From Mesorhizobium huakuii (GTDB lineage Bacteria > Pseudomonadota > Alphaproteobacteria > Rhizobiales > Rhizobiaceae), in the NCBI RefSeq assembly GCF_014189455.1, contig NZ_CP050296.1:806001-870000 (forward strand): 64,000 nucleotides of DNA. Reading direction: 5' to 3'. The position numbers and the translations under genes are program-made. The notes under the pieces are model-generated. The model saw only the letters and a program-made list of their open reading frames with translations, was not told the DNA's origin and searched no databases. Shown here piece after piece: positions 49,726 to 58,473 of this stretch. The first letter of the stretch is position 1; each line of letters begins with the position of its first letter.

Positions 49726-50673
49726 CTACTTCGTCTCGCTCAACCTCTCGGCCTTATCAAGATTGTCCTTGCCGATGACGATCGGTGTCAACAGCACCAG
49801 CTTCTCCTTCGGCTCGGTCTTGTTCTTGGCGTAAGCGACCGCGATCTGCACGGCGGTGCGCGATTGCTGGCCGGGGAACTGTTCGACCGTGCCGGCGAGC
49901 TTGCCGTCGCGCACGGCAACCAGCGCCTCGGGAAGCGCGTCGAAGCCGTAGATCTTGACGTCGGTGAAGTTGCGCGCAGCACACGCCTCGAGCGCGCCGA
50001 GCGCCATGTCGTCATTGGCGCAGATGATGGCGTCCGGCTTGCCGTTGGCGGCAAGGCCGGCTTCCGTCACCGACAGCGCTTCGGCGCGGGCGAAGTTGGC
50101 GGTCTGCTCGAAGATGATCTGGTACTTGTCCTTCAGCGGATCGAGCACATTGTGCACGCCCTTGTTGCGGTCGATCGCCGGACCAGCACCCGGCTGGCCC
50201 TGCAGATGGAACAGCTTGGCGCCGTTGGGGAACGCCGCCACCATGGCGCTGGCCTCCGCCTCGCCGCCCTTGACATTGTCGGCGCCGACATGCGCCAGGA
50301 TGCCCTGGACACCGTCGACCCGGCGGTCGATCGTCACCACGGGAACGCCGGCCTTGACGGCTTCCTCGATGGCCGGCGCCAGCGCGTTGACGTCGAGCGG
50401 CGAAATGACGATGGCGTTGACCTTCTGCACCAGCGCCGCCTCGATGTCGGCGGTCTGCTTGGTGGCCGAATTCTGGCCGTCGCTTTCGGTCAGGTTGACG
50501 CCCTGGGCGGCGGCTTCCGCCTTGATCTCGTTCAGCATGTGCACGAAGAACGGAAAGCCGAGATTGGGCACCGAGCCCAGTATGGTGAGCTTGTCCTCGG
50601 CGAATGCCGAAGGCGCGGCCAGCATCATGGCGCCCGCGGCCACGGACGTCATCAGGAATTCACGTCTGTTCAT
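49726..50673 (-). CDS. Sugar ABC transporter binding protein
   Basis: A 315-residue exported protein. The signal peptide begins NRREFLMTSVAAGAMMLAAP with twin arginines, so Tat export is possible. The mature part (LTILGSVPNLGFPFFVHMLN, IVISPLDVNALAPAIEEAVK, IICANDDMALGALEACAARN) is a ribose/xylose-type binding protein. GGAGGA precedes the ATG at 50673. First gene of its operon; promoter in 50674-50760 with a 23-bp palindrome. Confidence 0.9.
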   Translation of the reverse strand: MNRREFLMTSVAAGAMMLAAPSAFAEDKLTILGSVPNLGFPFFVHMLNEIKAEAAAQGVNLTESDGQNSATKQTADIEAALVQKVNAIVISPLDVNALAPAIEEAVKAGVPVVTIDRRVDGVQGILAHVGADNVKGGEAEASAMVAAFPNGAKLFHLQGQPGAGPAIDRNKGVHNVLDPLKDKYQIIFEQTANFARAEALSVTEAGLAANGKPDAIICANDDMALGALEACAARNFTDVKIYGFDALPEALVAVRDGKLAGTVEQFPGQQSRTAVQIAVAYAKNKTEPKEKLVLLTPIVIGKDNLDKAERLSETK

Positions 50674-50704
50674 GGTTGATCCTCCTCCACAAGAACGCAC
50701 AATC

Positions 50705-50727
50705 CCCAAGACCGGATCGGTCTTGGG
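50705..50727. promoter_or_regulatory. 23-bp palindrome upstream of the sugar operon
   Basis: CCCAAGACC and GGTCTTGGG flank GGATC, a near-perfect dyad 32 bp upstream of the binding-protein start. It may be an operator or a leader hairpin. No regulator gene adjoins this operon. The rest of 50728-50987 shows no gene. Confidence 0.5.
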
Positions 50728-50987
50728 AAGGGATCGTGCGTCGGTTCAAAGTGTTGGAGCATCCTCCTTGCGCGGGACCGCGCATGCCGCTCCAGCTGAT
50801 CGCCGTTGCAAAAACTGCCTCCCATCGGCACCAGCCTGGGGATGCTAACCCAGGGTCAACCATTTGCGCAACATCGATATAACAGTGCTGGGCAGCCAAT
50901 TATCGGAATTGTCGGAATTTTGGATTGCCGGTTTCCTGCGCGTCGGTGGTTCGGGCCGGGAAGCGAGAGCGCGGCTTGACATTTCGG

Positions 50988-51021
50988 TTGAAAGGCCAAT
51001 TTTCAGTGTGTATAAATACAC
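50988..51021 (+). promoter_or_regulatory. hicA promoter with operator palindrome, probably leaderless
   Basis: TTGAAA (50988-50993), 17 bp, TATAAA (51011-51016) is a good sigma-70-type promoter. The perfect palindrome GTGTATAAATACAC (51008-51021) covers the -10 box and ends at the ATG (51022). Transcription should start at or next to the start codon. The palindrome is the likely HicB-binding site. Confidence 0.75.
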
Positions 51022-51210
51022 ATGAACAGCGCTGACATTATCCGCCTGTTGCAAGCTGATGGTTGGTTCGAGGTTGCCCGCAAGGGCAGCCATGCGCAAT
51101 TCAAACACCGTGACAAGCAAGGGCGGGTCACCGTTCCCCACCCCAAGCGTGACATCCCAATAGGCACTCTGCGCAGCATCGAAAAGCAATCTGGACTGAA
51201 ACTGAGGTGA
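51022..51210 (+). CDS. hicA: HicA-type toxin (mRNA interferase)
   Basis: A 62-residue dsRBD-like protein with the HicA pattern: ADIIRLLQADGWFEVARKGS, catalytic His in GSHAQFKH (about residue 24) and VPHPKRDIPIGTLRSIEKQS. HicA cleaves mRNA in a translation-independent manner until bound by HicB. Its stop overlaps a possible GTG start of hicB. No ribosome-binding site precedes the ATG, in line with a leaderless transcript. Confidence 0.9.
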   Translation: MNSADIIRLLQADGWFEVARKGSHAQFKHRDKQGRVTVPHPKRDIPIGTLRSIEKQSGLKLR

Positions 51211-51617
51211 CGGACATGAAGCAGTATATCGGACTTATCCATAAGGATGCCGGCAGCGACTTCGGTGTGTCTTTCCCTGATTTCCCAGGCGTGATTACCG
51301 CCGGCAAGGATCTGGATGACGCCCGGTCCATGGCTGAAGAGGCCCTCGCCCTCCACATCGAAGGGCTGGTCGAGGATGGCGAAGCCATTCCGGAGCCTTC
51401 CAGTCTGGAGGCTGTGATGGCAGACGCCGATAATCGCGACGGTGTTGCAATCCTGGTCGCCGCCAGGACCGAGGCGAGGAAGGCGGTGCGTATCAACGTG
51501 ACGTTGCCGGACGACGTTCTCCGGCGGATCGATGCCTTTGCCGAAGCCCATGGCTATACGCGATCCGGGTTTCTCGCGAAGGCGGCTGAGAAAGCGATGG
51601 AGCTTGAATCGGCCTGA
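51207..51617 (+). CDS. hicB: HicB-type antitoxin
   Basis: 136 residues from GTG 51207, or 133 from ATG 51216. Residues 5-60 (YIGLIHKDAGSDFGVSFPDF, ITAGKDLDDARSMAEEALAL) are the partial RNase H-fold HicB domain that binds the toxin. The C-terminus (INVTLPDDVLRRIDAFAEAH, RSGFLAKAAEKAM) is a ribbon-helix-helix DNA-binding domain, expected to bind the palindrome at 51008-51021. Confidence 0.9.
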   Translation: MTDMKQYIGLIHKDAGSDFGVSFPDFPGVITAGKDLDDARSMAEEALALHIEGLVEDGEAIPEPSSLEAVMADADNRDGVAILVAARTEARKAVRINVTLPDDVLRRIDAFAEAHGYTRSGFLAKAAEKAMELESA

Positions 51618-51652
51618 TGCATGTCACCCAAAAGTAATCCCTGGAGAATTGC

Positions 51653-52351
51653 ATGAAGCCGCACATCATCTGCCATATGCTCGCCTCGCTCGACGGCAGC
51701 CTTCATCCCAGCCGCTACACAGCCAGTCCGGATGGGACCACGGCGGAGTGGTCAGGCCTGTATGAGCAGATCCACGGCGACCTCCAAGGTGACGCCTGGA
51801 TCGTCGGCCGCGTCACCATGGCCGAGATGAGCAAGGCCGGTGCGCACCCGCCGGCGCAAATCGGCAAGGTCGACCGGCCGCATCATTTCGCGCAGCGCGA
51901 TGCGGGAACCTATGCCGTGGCGCTCGATGCCTCGGGCAAGCTCCACTTCGCCAAGCCGGATGTCGGCGGTGACCATGTCGTGGTGCTGCTCGGGCACGGC
52001 GTCTCCGACAGCCATCTGGCCGAGCTCGCCGCCGACGGCGTGTCCTACATCGTGTCGGAAACGACTGATATCGACCTCGCCGCCATGCTCGACGTGCTCG
52101 GGCGTGAACTCGGCATCAGCCGGCTGCTGCTCGAAGGCGGCGCCGGCATCAACGGCTCCTTCTTCGCGGCAGGGCTTGTCGATGAGCTTAGCCTGCTCGT
52201 TGCACCCGCGTTCGATGCGCGGGCGGGAAACCAGGGCTTTGTCGAGTTCGGCGAAAGCGGCCTCGCCGGCAAGATGCAGCTGTCGCTGACAAGTTGCGAA
52301 ACGCTGGCGCATGGGCTCATCCACTTGCGCTACGCCGTCAGCCCTGGCTGA
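51653..52351 (+). CDS. RibD C-terminal/dihydrofolate-reductase-like reductase
   Basis: A 232-residue protein: HIICHMLASLDGSLHPSRYT, GDAWIVGRVTMAEM and LGISRLLLEGGAGINGSFFA are the three landmarks of the RibD C-terminal reductase family (NADPH-dependent). Stand-alone members reduce unknown substrates. CTGGAG precedes the ATG. Convergent with the SDR gene. Confidence 0.85.
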   Translation: MKPHIICHMLASLDGSLHPSRYTASPDGTTAEWSGLYEQIHGDLQGDAWIVGRVTMAEMSKAGAHPPAQIGKVDRPHHFAQRDAGTYAVALDASGKLHFAKPDVGGDHVVVLLGHGVSDSHLAELAADGVSYIVSETTDIDLAAMLDVLGRELGISRLLLEGGAGINGSFFAAGLVDELSLLVAPAFDARAGNQGFVEFGESGLAGKMQLSLTSCETLAHGLIHLRYAVSPG

Positions 52352-52363
52352 GGCCGTAGCGCA

Positions 52364-53248
52364 TCAATAGCGCATGGCGTCGAGGTCGGCGATCAGCGTC
52401 GGGCCGGTCGGATGCCAGCCGAGCCGGGCCTGGGTCAGCGCGCTGGAGGCTGGCAGGTCCGCCGGGGCGAACATAGCCATCCAGCCAAAGTGTTCCGCCG
52501 CCTTTTCCGGCGCGATCGAAACGACCGGCAATTTCAGACCCCTGCCAAGCGCCTCGGCGATGGCGCGCACCTCGACGCCTTCCTCGCCGACGGCGTTGTA
52601 GCGTGCGCCGGGCTGCCGCTTTTCCACGGCAAGCCGATAGAGGCGCGCCACGTCGAGCAGGTGGCCCGCCGAGAAGCGGTTGCGGCCCTCGCCGACATAG
52701 GCCGAGACGCCTTTGTGGCGCGCGATCTCGATGAGCGGCGTGATGAGGCCTTGCTTGACCGGATTGTGGACCTGCGGCAGGCGCATCACCGACACATTGA
52801 CGCCGGCCTCCAGCAAGGCATTGCCGGCGAGTTCCGAGGCGATGCGCGGATTGGGATGGCTTGCGTTGAAGACGTCCTCGACCGCCACCTGGCCATGTCC
52901 GGGGCTGCCCATGCCGACACCCGACGTGATGACCAGCGGCCGGTCGGATCCGGCCAGCGCTGCGCCGAGGGCGGCGATGACACGCTTGTCCTTTTCGCAA
53001 TTCTCGGCAAAGCGCGAAAAATCATGGTCGAAGGCGGTGTGGATCACGGCGTCCGCCTTCGCCGCGCCGTCGCGCAGACCCTCTGGCTCTTCAAGCGTCC
53101 CGCGATGCACCTCGGCGCCTGCCGCAACCAGCGCTTCGGCGCCGGCGTCGGAGCGGGTGACGCCGACCACCTCATGGCCGGCCTGGATGAGTTCGGGAAC
53201 GATGGCCGAGCCGATGAAACCGGTCGCGCCGGTGAGAAAGATACGCAT
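52364..53248 (-). CDS. Extended SDR / NAD-dependent epimerase-like protein
   Basis: A 294-residue Rossmann protein: GATGFIGSAIVPELIQAGHE at residues 7-26 carries the TGxxGxxG NAD(P) motif, DAVIHTAFDH follows, and ITSGVGM replaces the usual Ser/Tyr-Lys surroundings, so it is an atypical SDR rather than a classical epimerase. Divergent from the HTH gene at 53338, a frequent pairing in which the regulator controls the SDR. Confidence 0.82.
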   Translation of the reverse strand: MRIFLTGATGFIGSAIVPELIQAGHEVVGVTRSDAGAEALVAAGAEVHRGTLEEPEGLRDGAAKADAVIHTAFDHDFSRFAENCEKDKRVIAALGAALAGSDRPLVITSGVGMGSPGHGQVAVEDVFNASHPNPRIASELAGNALLEAGVNVSVMRLPQVHNPVKQGLITPLIEIARHKGVSAYVGEGRNRFSAGHLLDVARLYRLAVEKRQPGARYNAVGEEGVEVRAIAEALGRGLKLPVVSIAPEKAAEHFGWMAMFAPADLPASSALTQARLGWHPTGPTLIADLDAMRY

Positions 53249-53299
53249 GCAAAATCTCCTGACAGTTGCCTGCGTAATATCGACGGTCTATTATTCCAT

Positions 53300-53315
53300 T
53301 AAAGTAGTGACTTTA
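53300..53315. promoter_or_regulatory. Divergent operator TAAAGT-AGTG-ACTTTA
   Basis: A perfect 6-4-6 inverted repeat in the 89-bp gap between the SDR and the HTH regulator, within a longer imperfect dyad CCATTAAAGT / ACTTTATCATGG. Likely binding site of the HTH protein. Confidence 0.55.
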
Positions 53316-53337
53316 TCATGGTATAGTCTTTAACAGG

Positions 53338-54169
53338 ATGGCTAACAGGATGCCCACCCCCGGCTCACTCGCTGCCTTCCTGAAGGACCGGCGCACCCGG
53401 CTCGATCCCGCCTCGTTCGGCTTTTCCGGGCGCCGGCGCACGCCGAAGGCTGCGCCGCGAAGAGGTCGCCCAGCGCGCCAACATCAGCCCGACCTGGTAC
53501 ACATGGCTGGAACAGGGTCGCGGCGGCGCGCCTTCGGCCGATGTGCTGAACCGCATCGCCAAGGGACTATTGTTGACCGAGGCCGAGCGCGAACATCTCT
53601 TCATGCTCGGGCTCGGGCGCCCGCCCGAGGTCCGCTACCGGGGTGACGAGGGCGTCAGCCCCCGGCTGCAGCGCCTCATCGACACGCTCGAGGCCAGCCC
53701 CGCTTTGGTCAAGACCGCGACCTGGGACGTCGTCGCCTGGAACCGCGCCGCCGAGATCGTGCTGACCGACTATGGCACCATCCCCGCCGGCCGGCGCAAC
53801 ATATTGCGCTTCATGTTCCTCACGCCCCACATCCGCGCCAAGCAGCACGATTGGCAAAACCTCGCCCGTTTCGTGGTCGGCGCGTTCCGGGCCGATGCGG
53901 CGCGCGCCGGCGCGGTCTCCGAGGTGACGCAGCTGGTGGACGAACTGTGCAGCGGCAGCCCCGAGTTCGCTAAGCTGTGGCAGGAGAACGACGTGCTTGC
54001 CCATGGCGACGGAACAAAGCGCCTGAAGCACCCGGAACTGGGCGACATCGAGCTGGAATACTCGTCCTTCGCGGTCGACGGCAGGCCGGATCTGAACCTG
54101 ACCGTCTACAACCCGATCGACAGCGATGTCGCCGACCGCATCCGGGCGCTGGCCCGGCGCCCCAGGTAA
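53338..54169 (+). pseudogene. HTH regulator of MmyB/MLTR type, frameshifted
   Basis: The first frame (ATG 53338 or 53350) encodes GSLAAFLKDRRTRLDPASFG and RRRTPK, then shifts. The expected LRREEVAQRANISPTWYTWL and EQGRGGAPSADVLNRIAKGL are read in another frame to 54169, continuing as the ligand domain (ALVKTATWDVVAWNRAAEIV, RNILRFMFLTPHIRAKQHDW). An extra A in CCGAAGG near 53446 explains it. The repaired protein, about 275 residues, is a PF17765-type helix-turn-helix regulator. It may be a sequence error. Divergent from the SDR gene. Confidence 0.8.
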
Positions 54170-54196
54170 GACCGGCGCCGCTGCGATGGCGCCTGC

Positions 54197-54643
54197 TCAA
54201 GTTCGTTCGCACACCGCCTTCAGGATCTGCAAGGTCGGGCCCCAGTAGAGATTGGCATGCGGGCGGATCGCCGGTTCGGCGAAGTCGCTGAGCGTCAGCG
54301 TCAGCAGCGTGCCTCCGTCAGCCGGCGCCAGGACGAAGCTGACCAGCGTGTGGTTTTCCGGCGCGTCCGCCAGGCGCGAGGCCGACAGTGTGCTCCAGTA
54401 GCTGTAGGCAAAGCTCTTCTCCGGCTCGAACGCGCGGACCGTGCCGTGGTTTTCGAACGGCATGCCATGCAGCAGCCCGCTGATCACGATCGTCCCGCCG
54501 GCATGCCCCTGCAGGCTGACGGTCAGGTCCTCGTCCGACATCCATTGCGGGATCAGTTCGGGCGCCGTCAGCACGTGCCAGACTTTGGCCGGTTTGGCAT
54601 CAATGGCAACGGTCTTGACTATCGGTGCGGAGGGATCGGTCAT
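54197..54643 (-). CDS. SRPBCC/AHSA1-family protein
   Basis: A 148-residue protein: VKTVAIDAKPAKVWHVLTAP, MSDEDLTVSLQGHAGG and LLTLTLSDFAEPAIRPHANL show the START-like/AHSA1 fold that binds hydrophobic ligands. Its ATG overlaps the IclR stop (ATGA), so they are one operon. Function unknown. Confidence 0.82.
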   Translation of the reverse strand: MTDPSAPIVKTVAIDAKPAKVWHVLTAPELIPQWMSDEDLTVSLQGHAGGTIVISGLLHGMPFENHGTVRAFEPEKSFAYSYWSTLSASRLADAPENHTLVSFVLAPADGGTLLTLTLSDFAEPAIRPHANLYWGPTLQILKAVCERT

Positions 54644-55422
54644 GGCGCGCTTTGGCCTGATGGCTCGGGCGCCAACACCAGCCCGATCTCCCGCGCCGCC
54701 TGCGCGGCATGGCGGCGCACGGTGGCAAGGTCGAGCATGCTGTAGGTGGTCGCCACATAGGGCACGGTGAGTGCTGCGACCGAGTGGCCGAACGGCCCGA
54801 TCACCGGAAAGGCAAGATCGATGACGCCCGGCTGCAACCCGTCGGCGACCTCCTCATGGCCGGCTGCGCGGATGCGGGCAAGCGCATCGCGCACATCGCC
54901 CTTTTCATCAGGGATACCAGAGGCTTGCAGCCATTGATTAACTCTGTCCTGCGGCTGGAACGCCATCAGCGTGCGGCCGGTGGCGGTGGCGAACAGCGGA
55001 AACTCGGCGCCGACGCGCACCCGGAAGCCGAACGCCGCCGGGCTTTCCACCTGCGCCAGGATCAGCACCCGCCCGGCATTGTGGACGCCGAGATTGCAGG
55101 ATTGCTGGATCGCGTCGGACAGCCGCCGCATCGACGGCAGCGCCGCCTGGACGAGGCCGCGCAGCGGCTCGTGCCGGTGCGCCAGCTCGAACAGGCGCGG
55201 CGACAGGAAATAGAGCCCGGCCGGGCGATCGCGAAAAATGTAGCCGCGCCGCTCCAGCGCCTGCAGCACGCGGTAGATCTGGTGGATCGAGCGGCCGACC
55301 GCCTCGGAAATCTGACCCTGGTTCAGCCCGTCCTTCTGCTCGGCCAGGAGTTCGATGATGTCGAACGCCTTGTCCAGGGCCGGTACCGAATAATCCGGCG
55401 CGTCAGCAATTTTGCCAGCCAT
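54640..55422 (-). CDS. IclR-family transcriptional regulator
   Basis: A 260-residue regulator. Residues 12-75 are the winged helix (ALDKAFDIIELLAEQKDGLN, SEAVGRSIHQIYRVLQALER). Residues 90-250 are the IclR effector domain (NLGVHNAGRVLILAQVESPA, FPLFATATGRTLMAF). Lies 45 bp downstream of the adenosylhomocysteinase-like gene on the same strand; it may regulate it through the palindrome at 56696. Confidence 0.88.
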   Translation of the reverse strand: MAGKIADAPDYSVPALDKAFDIIELLAEQKDGLNQGQISEAVGRSIHQIYRVLQALERRGYIFRDRPAGLYFLSPRLFELAHRHEPLRGLVQAALPSMRRLSDAIQQSCNLGVHNAGRVLILAQVESPAAFGFRVRVGAEFPLFATATGRTLMAFQPQDRVNQWLQASGIPDEKGDVRDALARIRAAGHEEVADGLQPGVIDLAFPVIGPFGHSVAALTVPYVATTYSMLDLATVRRHAAQAAREIGLVLAPEPSGQSAP

Positions 55423-55466
55423 GCAAGCTTTCCAGCACCAGAATCAGGAATTACGGGCAAGTATAG

Positions 55467-56666
55467 TCAGCGTGCCGCCCCCATCGTAGCCATCATCAGC
55501 CGGGCGATACGCCGGTTGATGTCGTCTGGCACCGGCTGCGCGCCTGCCGCCAGCCTTTCGCCCTTCACCACCCGCTCCAGCGACAGCGCCTGCAGCATGA
55601 AGCCGATATCCATGGATTCGATCGAATTGCCCTTCGGCTCGACGCCGGCAAGGTTGAACATGCGCCCCTCGGCGACAAGGATGACATGCCTTCCATTGGC
55701 GAGGTCGAGACGCCGCAAGGTACCGTCGAGATCGGTGGTGCTGGTCGTCACGGCGGCGAGACCCTCAGTGTCGATCTCCCACGGGAAATGCCCGGAATTG
55801 GCGAGCACCGCGCCATCCGCCATGGCGGCGATCGCCTCGGCCGGCAGCACGCCGGCGCGGCCGGTGGCGGTGATGAACACTTCCGCCCACGGGGCAAGGT
55901 CGGCCAGCGGTGCCACCCGATAGCCGTCGAGGGCGGCCTCCAGCGCCTTGATCTCGTCGACCTCGACAACGGCCACCCGGCCTCCGAGCGCGCGCAGATA
56001 TTGCGCGATGCCGCGCCCGCACCAGCCATAGCCGATGACGCAGAAGCGGCGGCCAGGGATCATCAGATTGGTGATGCGCATGAAGCTTTCGACCACCGAC
56101 TGGCCGACCGCGTGCTTGTTCTCGCCGATCGCCTTCAGGGGGCTGTCGTTGATGACGATGGACGCGAACGGCACCTTGCCGGCCAGCTCGCCACGCAGCC
56201 GGTCGCCGCCCGACGTCGTCTCTTCGGTGCCGCCAAGGATGGACGCCGCCCTGCCGCGTTCGACAATGCCGGCGGAAAGGTCGGCGCCATTGTCGAGCAG
56301 CATGTCGGGCTCCGCATCCAGCACGCGTGCCAGATTGGCGTGATGGTCGGCCAGCGTGTCGGCGCGGCGGCCGAACACGCCGATACCCTGGCTTTGCAGG
56401 AAGGCGACGACATCATCCTGCGTCGAACCGTGATTGCCGGTACCGATTATCTCGGCGCCGCCTTCGGCCAGCACTTCGAGCAGCACCGCCGTCTTCGGCT
56501 CGATATGCAGCGACATGCCGATGCGCCTGCCGGCGAAGGGGCGGCTGGCACGGAACTCTTCACGCAGCGTGGCCAGCATCGCCATGCGCGAACGGATCCA
56601 GGCGACACGGCCGCGACCACGCTCGGCCAGCGCGGCGGTCGCCGGATTGGCTTGGGCTTGGGTCAT
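55467..56666 (-). CDS. Adenosylhomocysteinase-like NAD-binding protein (short, diverged)
   Basis: A 399-residue member of the SAH hydrolase family (classical enzymes about 430-470). The NAD motif GYGWCGRGIAQYLRALGG, the segment NDSPLKAIGENKHAVGQS and LANSGHFPWEIDTEGL correspond to family landmarks. Substitutions are notable: the classical CNIFSTQDHAA reads GNHGSTQDDVV, and the Lys-x3-Asp-Asn active-site stretch is changed. So it may act on another thioether or nucleoside. The start at 56666 has GGAGAC upstream. Regulation probably involves the 28-bp inverted repeat ahead of it. Confidence 0.75.
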   Translation of the reverse strand: MTQAQANPATAALAERGRGRVAWIRSRMAMLATLREEFRASRPFAGRRIGMSLHIEPKTAVLLEVLAEGGAEIIGTGNHGSTQDDVVAFLQSQGIGVFGRRADTLADHHANLARVLDAEPDMLLDNGADLSAGIVERGRAASILGGTEETTSGGDRLRGELAGKVPFASIVINDSPLKAIGENKHAVGQSVVESFMRITNLMIPGRRFCVIGYGWCGRGIAQYLRALGGRVAVVEVDEIKALEAALDGYRVAPLADLAPWAEVFITATGRAGVLPAEAIAAMADGAVLANSGHFPWEIDTEGLAAVTTSTTDLDGTLRRLDLANGRHVILVAEGRMFNLAGVEPKGNSIESMDIGFMLQALSLERVVKGERLAAGAQPVPDDINRRIARLMMATMGAAR

Positions 56667-56695
56667 TCGAAGTCTCCGATCACGATCCACATTTT

Positions 56696-56723
56696 CCATA
56701 TACAAAAAAGTTTTTGCATATGG
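56696..56723. promoter_or_regulatory. 28-bp inverted repeat before the adenosylhomocysteinase-like gene
   Basis: CCATATACAAAAA (56696-56708) and TTTTTGCATATGG (56711-56723) pair with a single mismatch. It is 30 bp upstream of the minus-strand ATG, where a repressor or activator would act. No SAM or SAH riboswitch features were seen. Confidence 0.6.
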
Positions 56724-56804
56724 CGAATATGACAGAAGATCGTCAGGCCGGCAACCCGGCCGCGAATTTCCAGGCAGGCACCTTGTGCGAGCTTTCATTA
56801 TACA

Positions 56805-56824
56805 TTATATGCAATTGTATATTG
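56805..56824. promoter_or_regulatory. Putative BigR operator
   Basis: An AT-rich imperfect dyad ATATGCAATTGTATAT centred on CAATTG, 22-40 bp upstream of the blh start. Similar AT-rich palindromes are bound by BigR in Xylella and Agrobacterium; the match here is by character, not by exact sequence. Confidence 0.55.
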
Positions 56825-56845
56825 ATAGGAATACAGGTGCCCGAG

Positions 56846-58141
56846 ATGACCATGATCCGTGTAAATGACGTGTTGAGCGTCGGTCCCCAGCCCTCGATCT
56901 CCGAAATCCGGTCGCTTGCCTTCCATGGCTTTGCGGGAATGATCAACGCCCGTCCTGACGAGGAAGAGGCCTCCCAGCCCGGAAACGCCGCCGAGCGGGA
57001 AGCGGCTGGTCACGCCGATGTTTCCTACGCCTTCATACCCGTGACCATGCCGACCATCACCGAGGCGGACATGTGGGCCTTCCAGGCGGCTATGGCCGAT
57101 GCCGGCGGCCCGGTCTTTGCGCATTGCAAGACCGGCACGCGCGCCCTGACCCTGTATGTACTGGGCGAGGCACTCGATGGCCGTATGTCATCCCAGGATA
57201 TCGCGGCTCTCGGCTTGAAACTCGGCATCGACCTGTCGGCGGCGTCGCGATGGTTCGAAGCGCACAGGCAACTGCGACCGGAGGTGAAGGGGTTCTTCGA
57301 TCCCCGGACAGGGAGCGTGCAATATGTGGTTTCGGACCCGGATACCCGAAAATGCGCCATTGTCGATCCGGTTCTTGATTTCGACGAGAAGTCCGGAGCG
57401 ACCACGACGCGCAACGCCGACGCGCTGCTTTCCTATGTTGCGGAGAACGGGTTGAGTGTCGAATGGATACTCGACACCCATCCTCATGCCGACCATTTGT
57501 CGGCCGCGCAGTATCTGAAGCAGAAGACGGGCGCCCCGACCGCGATCGGAGCGCCGGTGGTCGATGTCCAGCGCCTGTGGCGGGGCATCTACAACTGGCC
57601 CGAACTTCGTGTCGACGGCTCGCAATGGGACAGGCTGTTCTCGGATGGCGACACGTTCAAGGTCGGTTCCATAGCCGCGCGCGTCATGTTTTCGCCCGGT
57701 CACACCTTGGCGTCGATCACCTACGTGATCGGCAACGCGGCCTTTGTTCACGACACCATCTTCATGCCTGACAGCGGCACGGCTCGTGCCGACTTCCCAG
57801 GTGGTGACGCCCGCATCCTGTGGAAATCGATCCAGAATATCCTGGAACTTCCGGACGAAACCCGCCTGTTTACAGGCCATGACTACCAGCCGGGCGGACG
57901 CGCGCCGAAGTGGGAAAGCACGGTCGGCGAGCAGAAGCGCGCCAATGCACACCTGGCCGGCGTGGACGAAGAGGCCTTTGCCGGATTGCGTGTGGCGCGT
58001 GACCGAACGCTGCCGATGCCGAAACTCATCCTGCATGCCTTGCAGGTCAACATCCAGGCGGGGCGTCTGCCGGAGCCGGAAGCAAACGGTACGCGCTATC
58101 TGAAATTTCCCCTCGATGCATTGCAAGGAGCCGTGTGGTGA
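56846..58141 (+). CDS. blh: Blh: DUF442 phosphatase-like domain fused to persulfide dioxygenase
   Basis: A 431-residue fusion. Residues 1-145 form a DUF442/TIGR01244 domain with a phosphatase-like CX4R motif (HCKTGTRA, Cys94-Arg99), a rhodanese-like sulfur-handling module. Residues 150-431 are a metallo-beta-lactamase with THPHADH (211-217), FSPGHT and TGHDY metal ligands, as in ETHE1/persulfide dioxygenases. By family knowledge Blh oxidises glutathione persulfide in sulfide detoxification. The start at 56846 is chosen by AGG and the conserved start; a longer upstream frame is not conserved in composition. First gene of the bigR operon. Confidence 0.88.
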   Translation: MTMIRVNDVLSVGPQPSISEIRSLAFHGFAGMINARPDEEEASQPGNAAEREAAGHADVSYAFIPVTMPTITEADMWAFQAAMADAGGPVFAHCKTGTRALTLYVLGEALDGRMSSQDIAALGLKLGIDLSAASRWFEAHRQLRPEVKGFFDPRTGSVQYVVSDPDTRKCAIVDPVLDFDEKSGATTTRNADALLSYVAENGLSVEWILDTHPHADHLSAAQYLKQKTGAPTAIGAPVVDVQRLWRGIYNWPELRVDGSQWDRLFSDGDTFKVGSIAARVMFSPGHTLASITYVIGNAAFVHDTIFMPDSGTARADFPGGDARILWKSIQNILELPDETRLFTGHDYQPGGRAPKWESTVGEQKRANAHLAGVDEEAFAGLRVARDRTLPMPKLILHALQVNIQAGRLPEPEANGTRYLKFPLDALQGAVW

Positions 58142-58473
58142 GCGAGATCCAGCCTGATGCGGTGAAGATGTCGCCCGCCGCCATGGAATCGCGCGCCGGT
58201 GAAGTGGCGGCTCTGTTGAAGATCCTGGCGCATCCAATGCGGCTGATGCTCGTCTGCACCCTTGTCGAAGGCGAGTATTCGGTCAGCCGGCTGGAAGAAA
58301 TGCTCGGCATCCATCAACCGAGCCTTTCCCAGCAACTGACGGTGTTGCGCGACGCCAACATTGTGGAAACGCGGCGAGACGGCAAACAGATCTTCTACCG
58401 GCTGACCGCCGAGAAGGCCGCTCAATTGGTGGCGGCACTTTACACGATCTTCTGTTCGGACGGCCGGCCATGA
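58138..58473 (+). CDS. bigR: BigR-like sulfide-responsive ArsR-family repressor
   Basis: A 111-residue ArsR-type repressor: winged helix EEMLGIHQPSLSQQLTVLRD. Cys40 (RLMLVC) and Cys106 (LYTIFC) are 66 residues apart, exactly as the redox-sensing pair of Xylella BigR (Cys42/Cys108). AAGGAG precedes a GTG overlapping the blh stop (GTGA). It should repress the operon until the cysteines form a di- or polysulfide bond. Confidence 0.88.
   Translation: MSEIQPDAVKMSPAAMESRAGEVAALLKILAHPMRLMLVCTLVEGEYSVSRLEEMLGIHQPSLSQQLTVLRDANIVETRRDGKQIFYRLTAEKAAQLVAALYTIFCSDGRP

Noticed and set aside
56667..56845. SAM-II or SAH riboswitch before the adenosylhomocysteinase-like gene
   Set aside because: The expected conserved pseudoknot sequences were not found; a protein-type inverted repeat is present instead.
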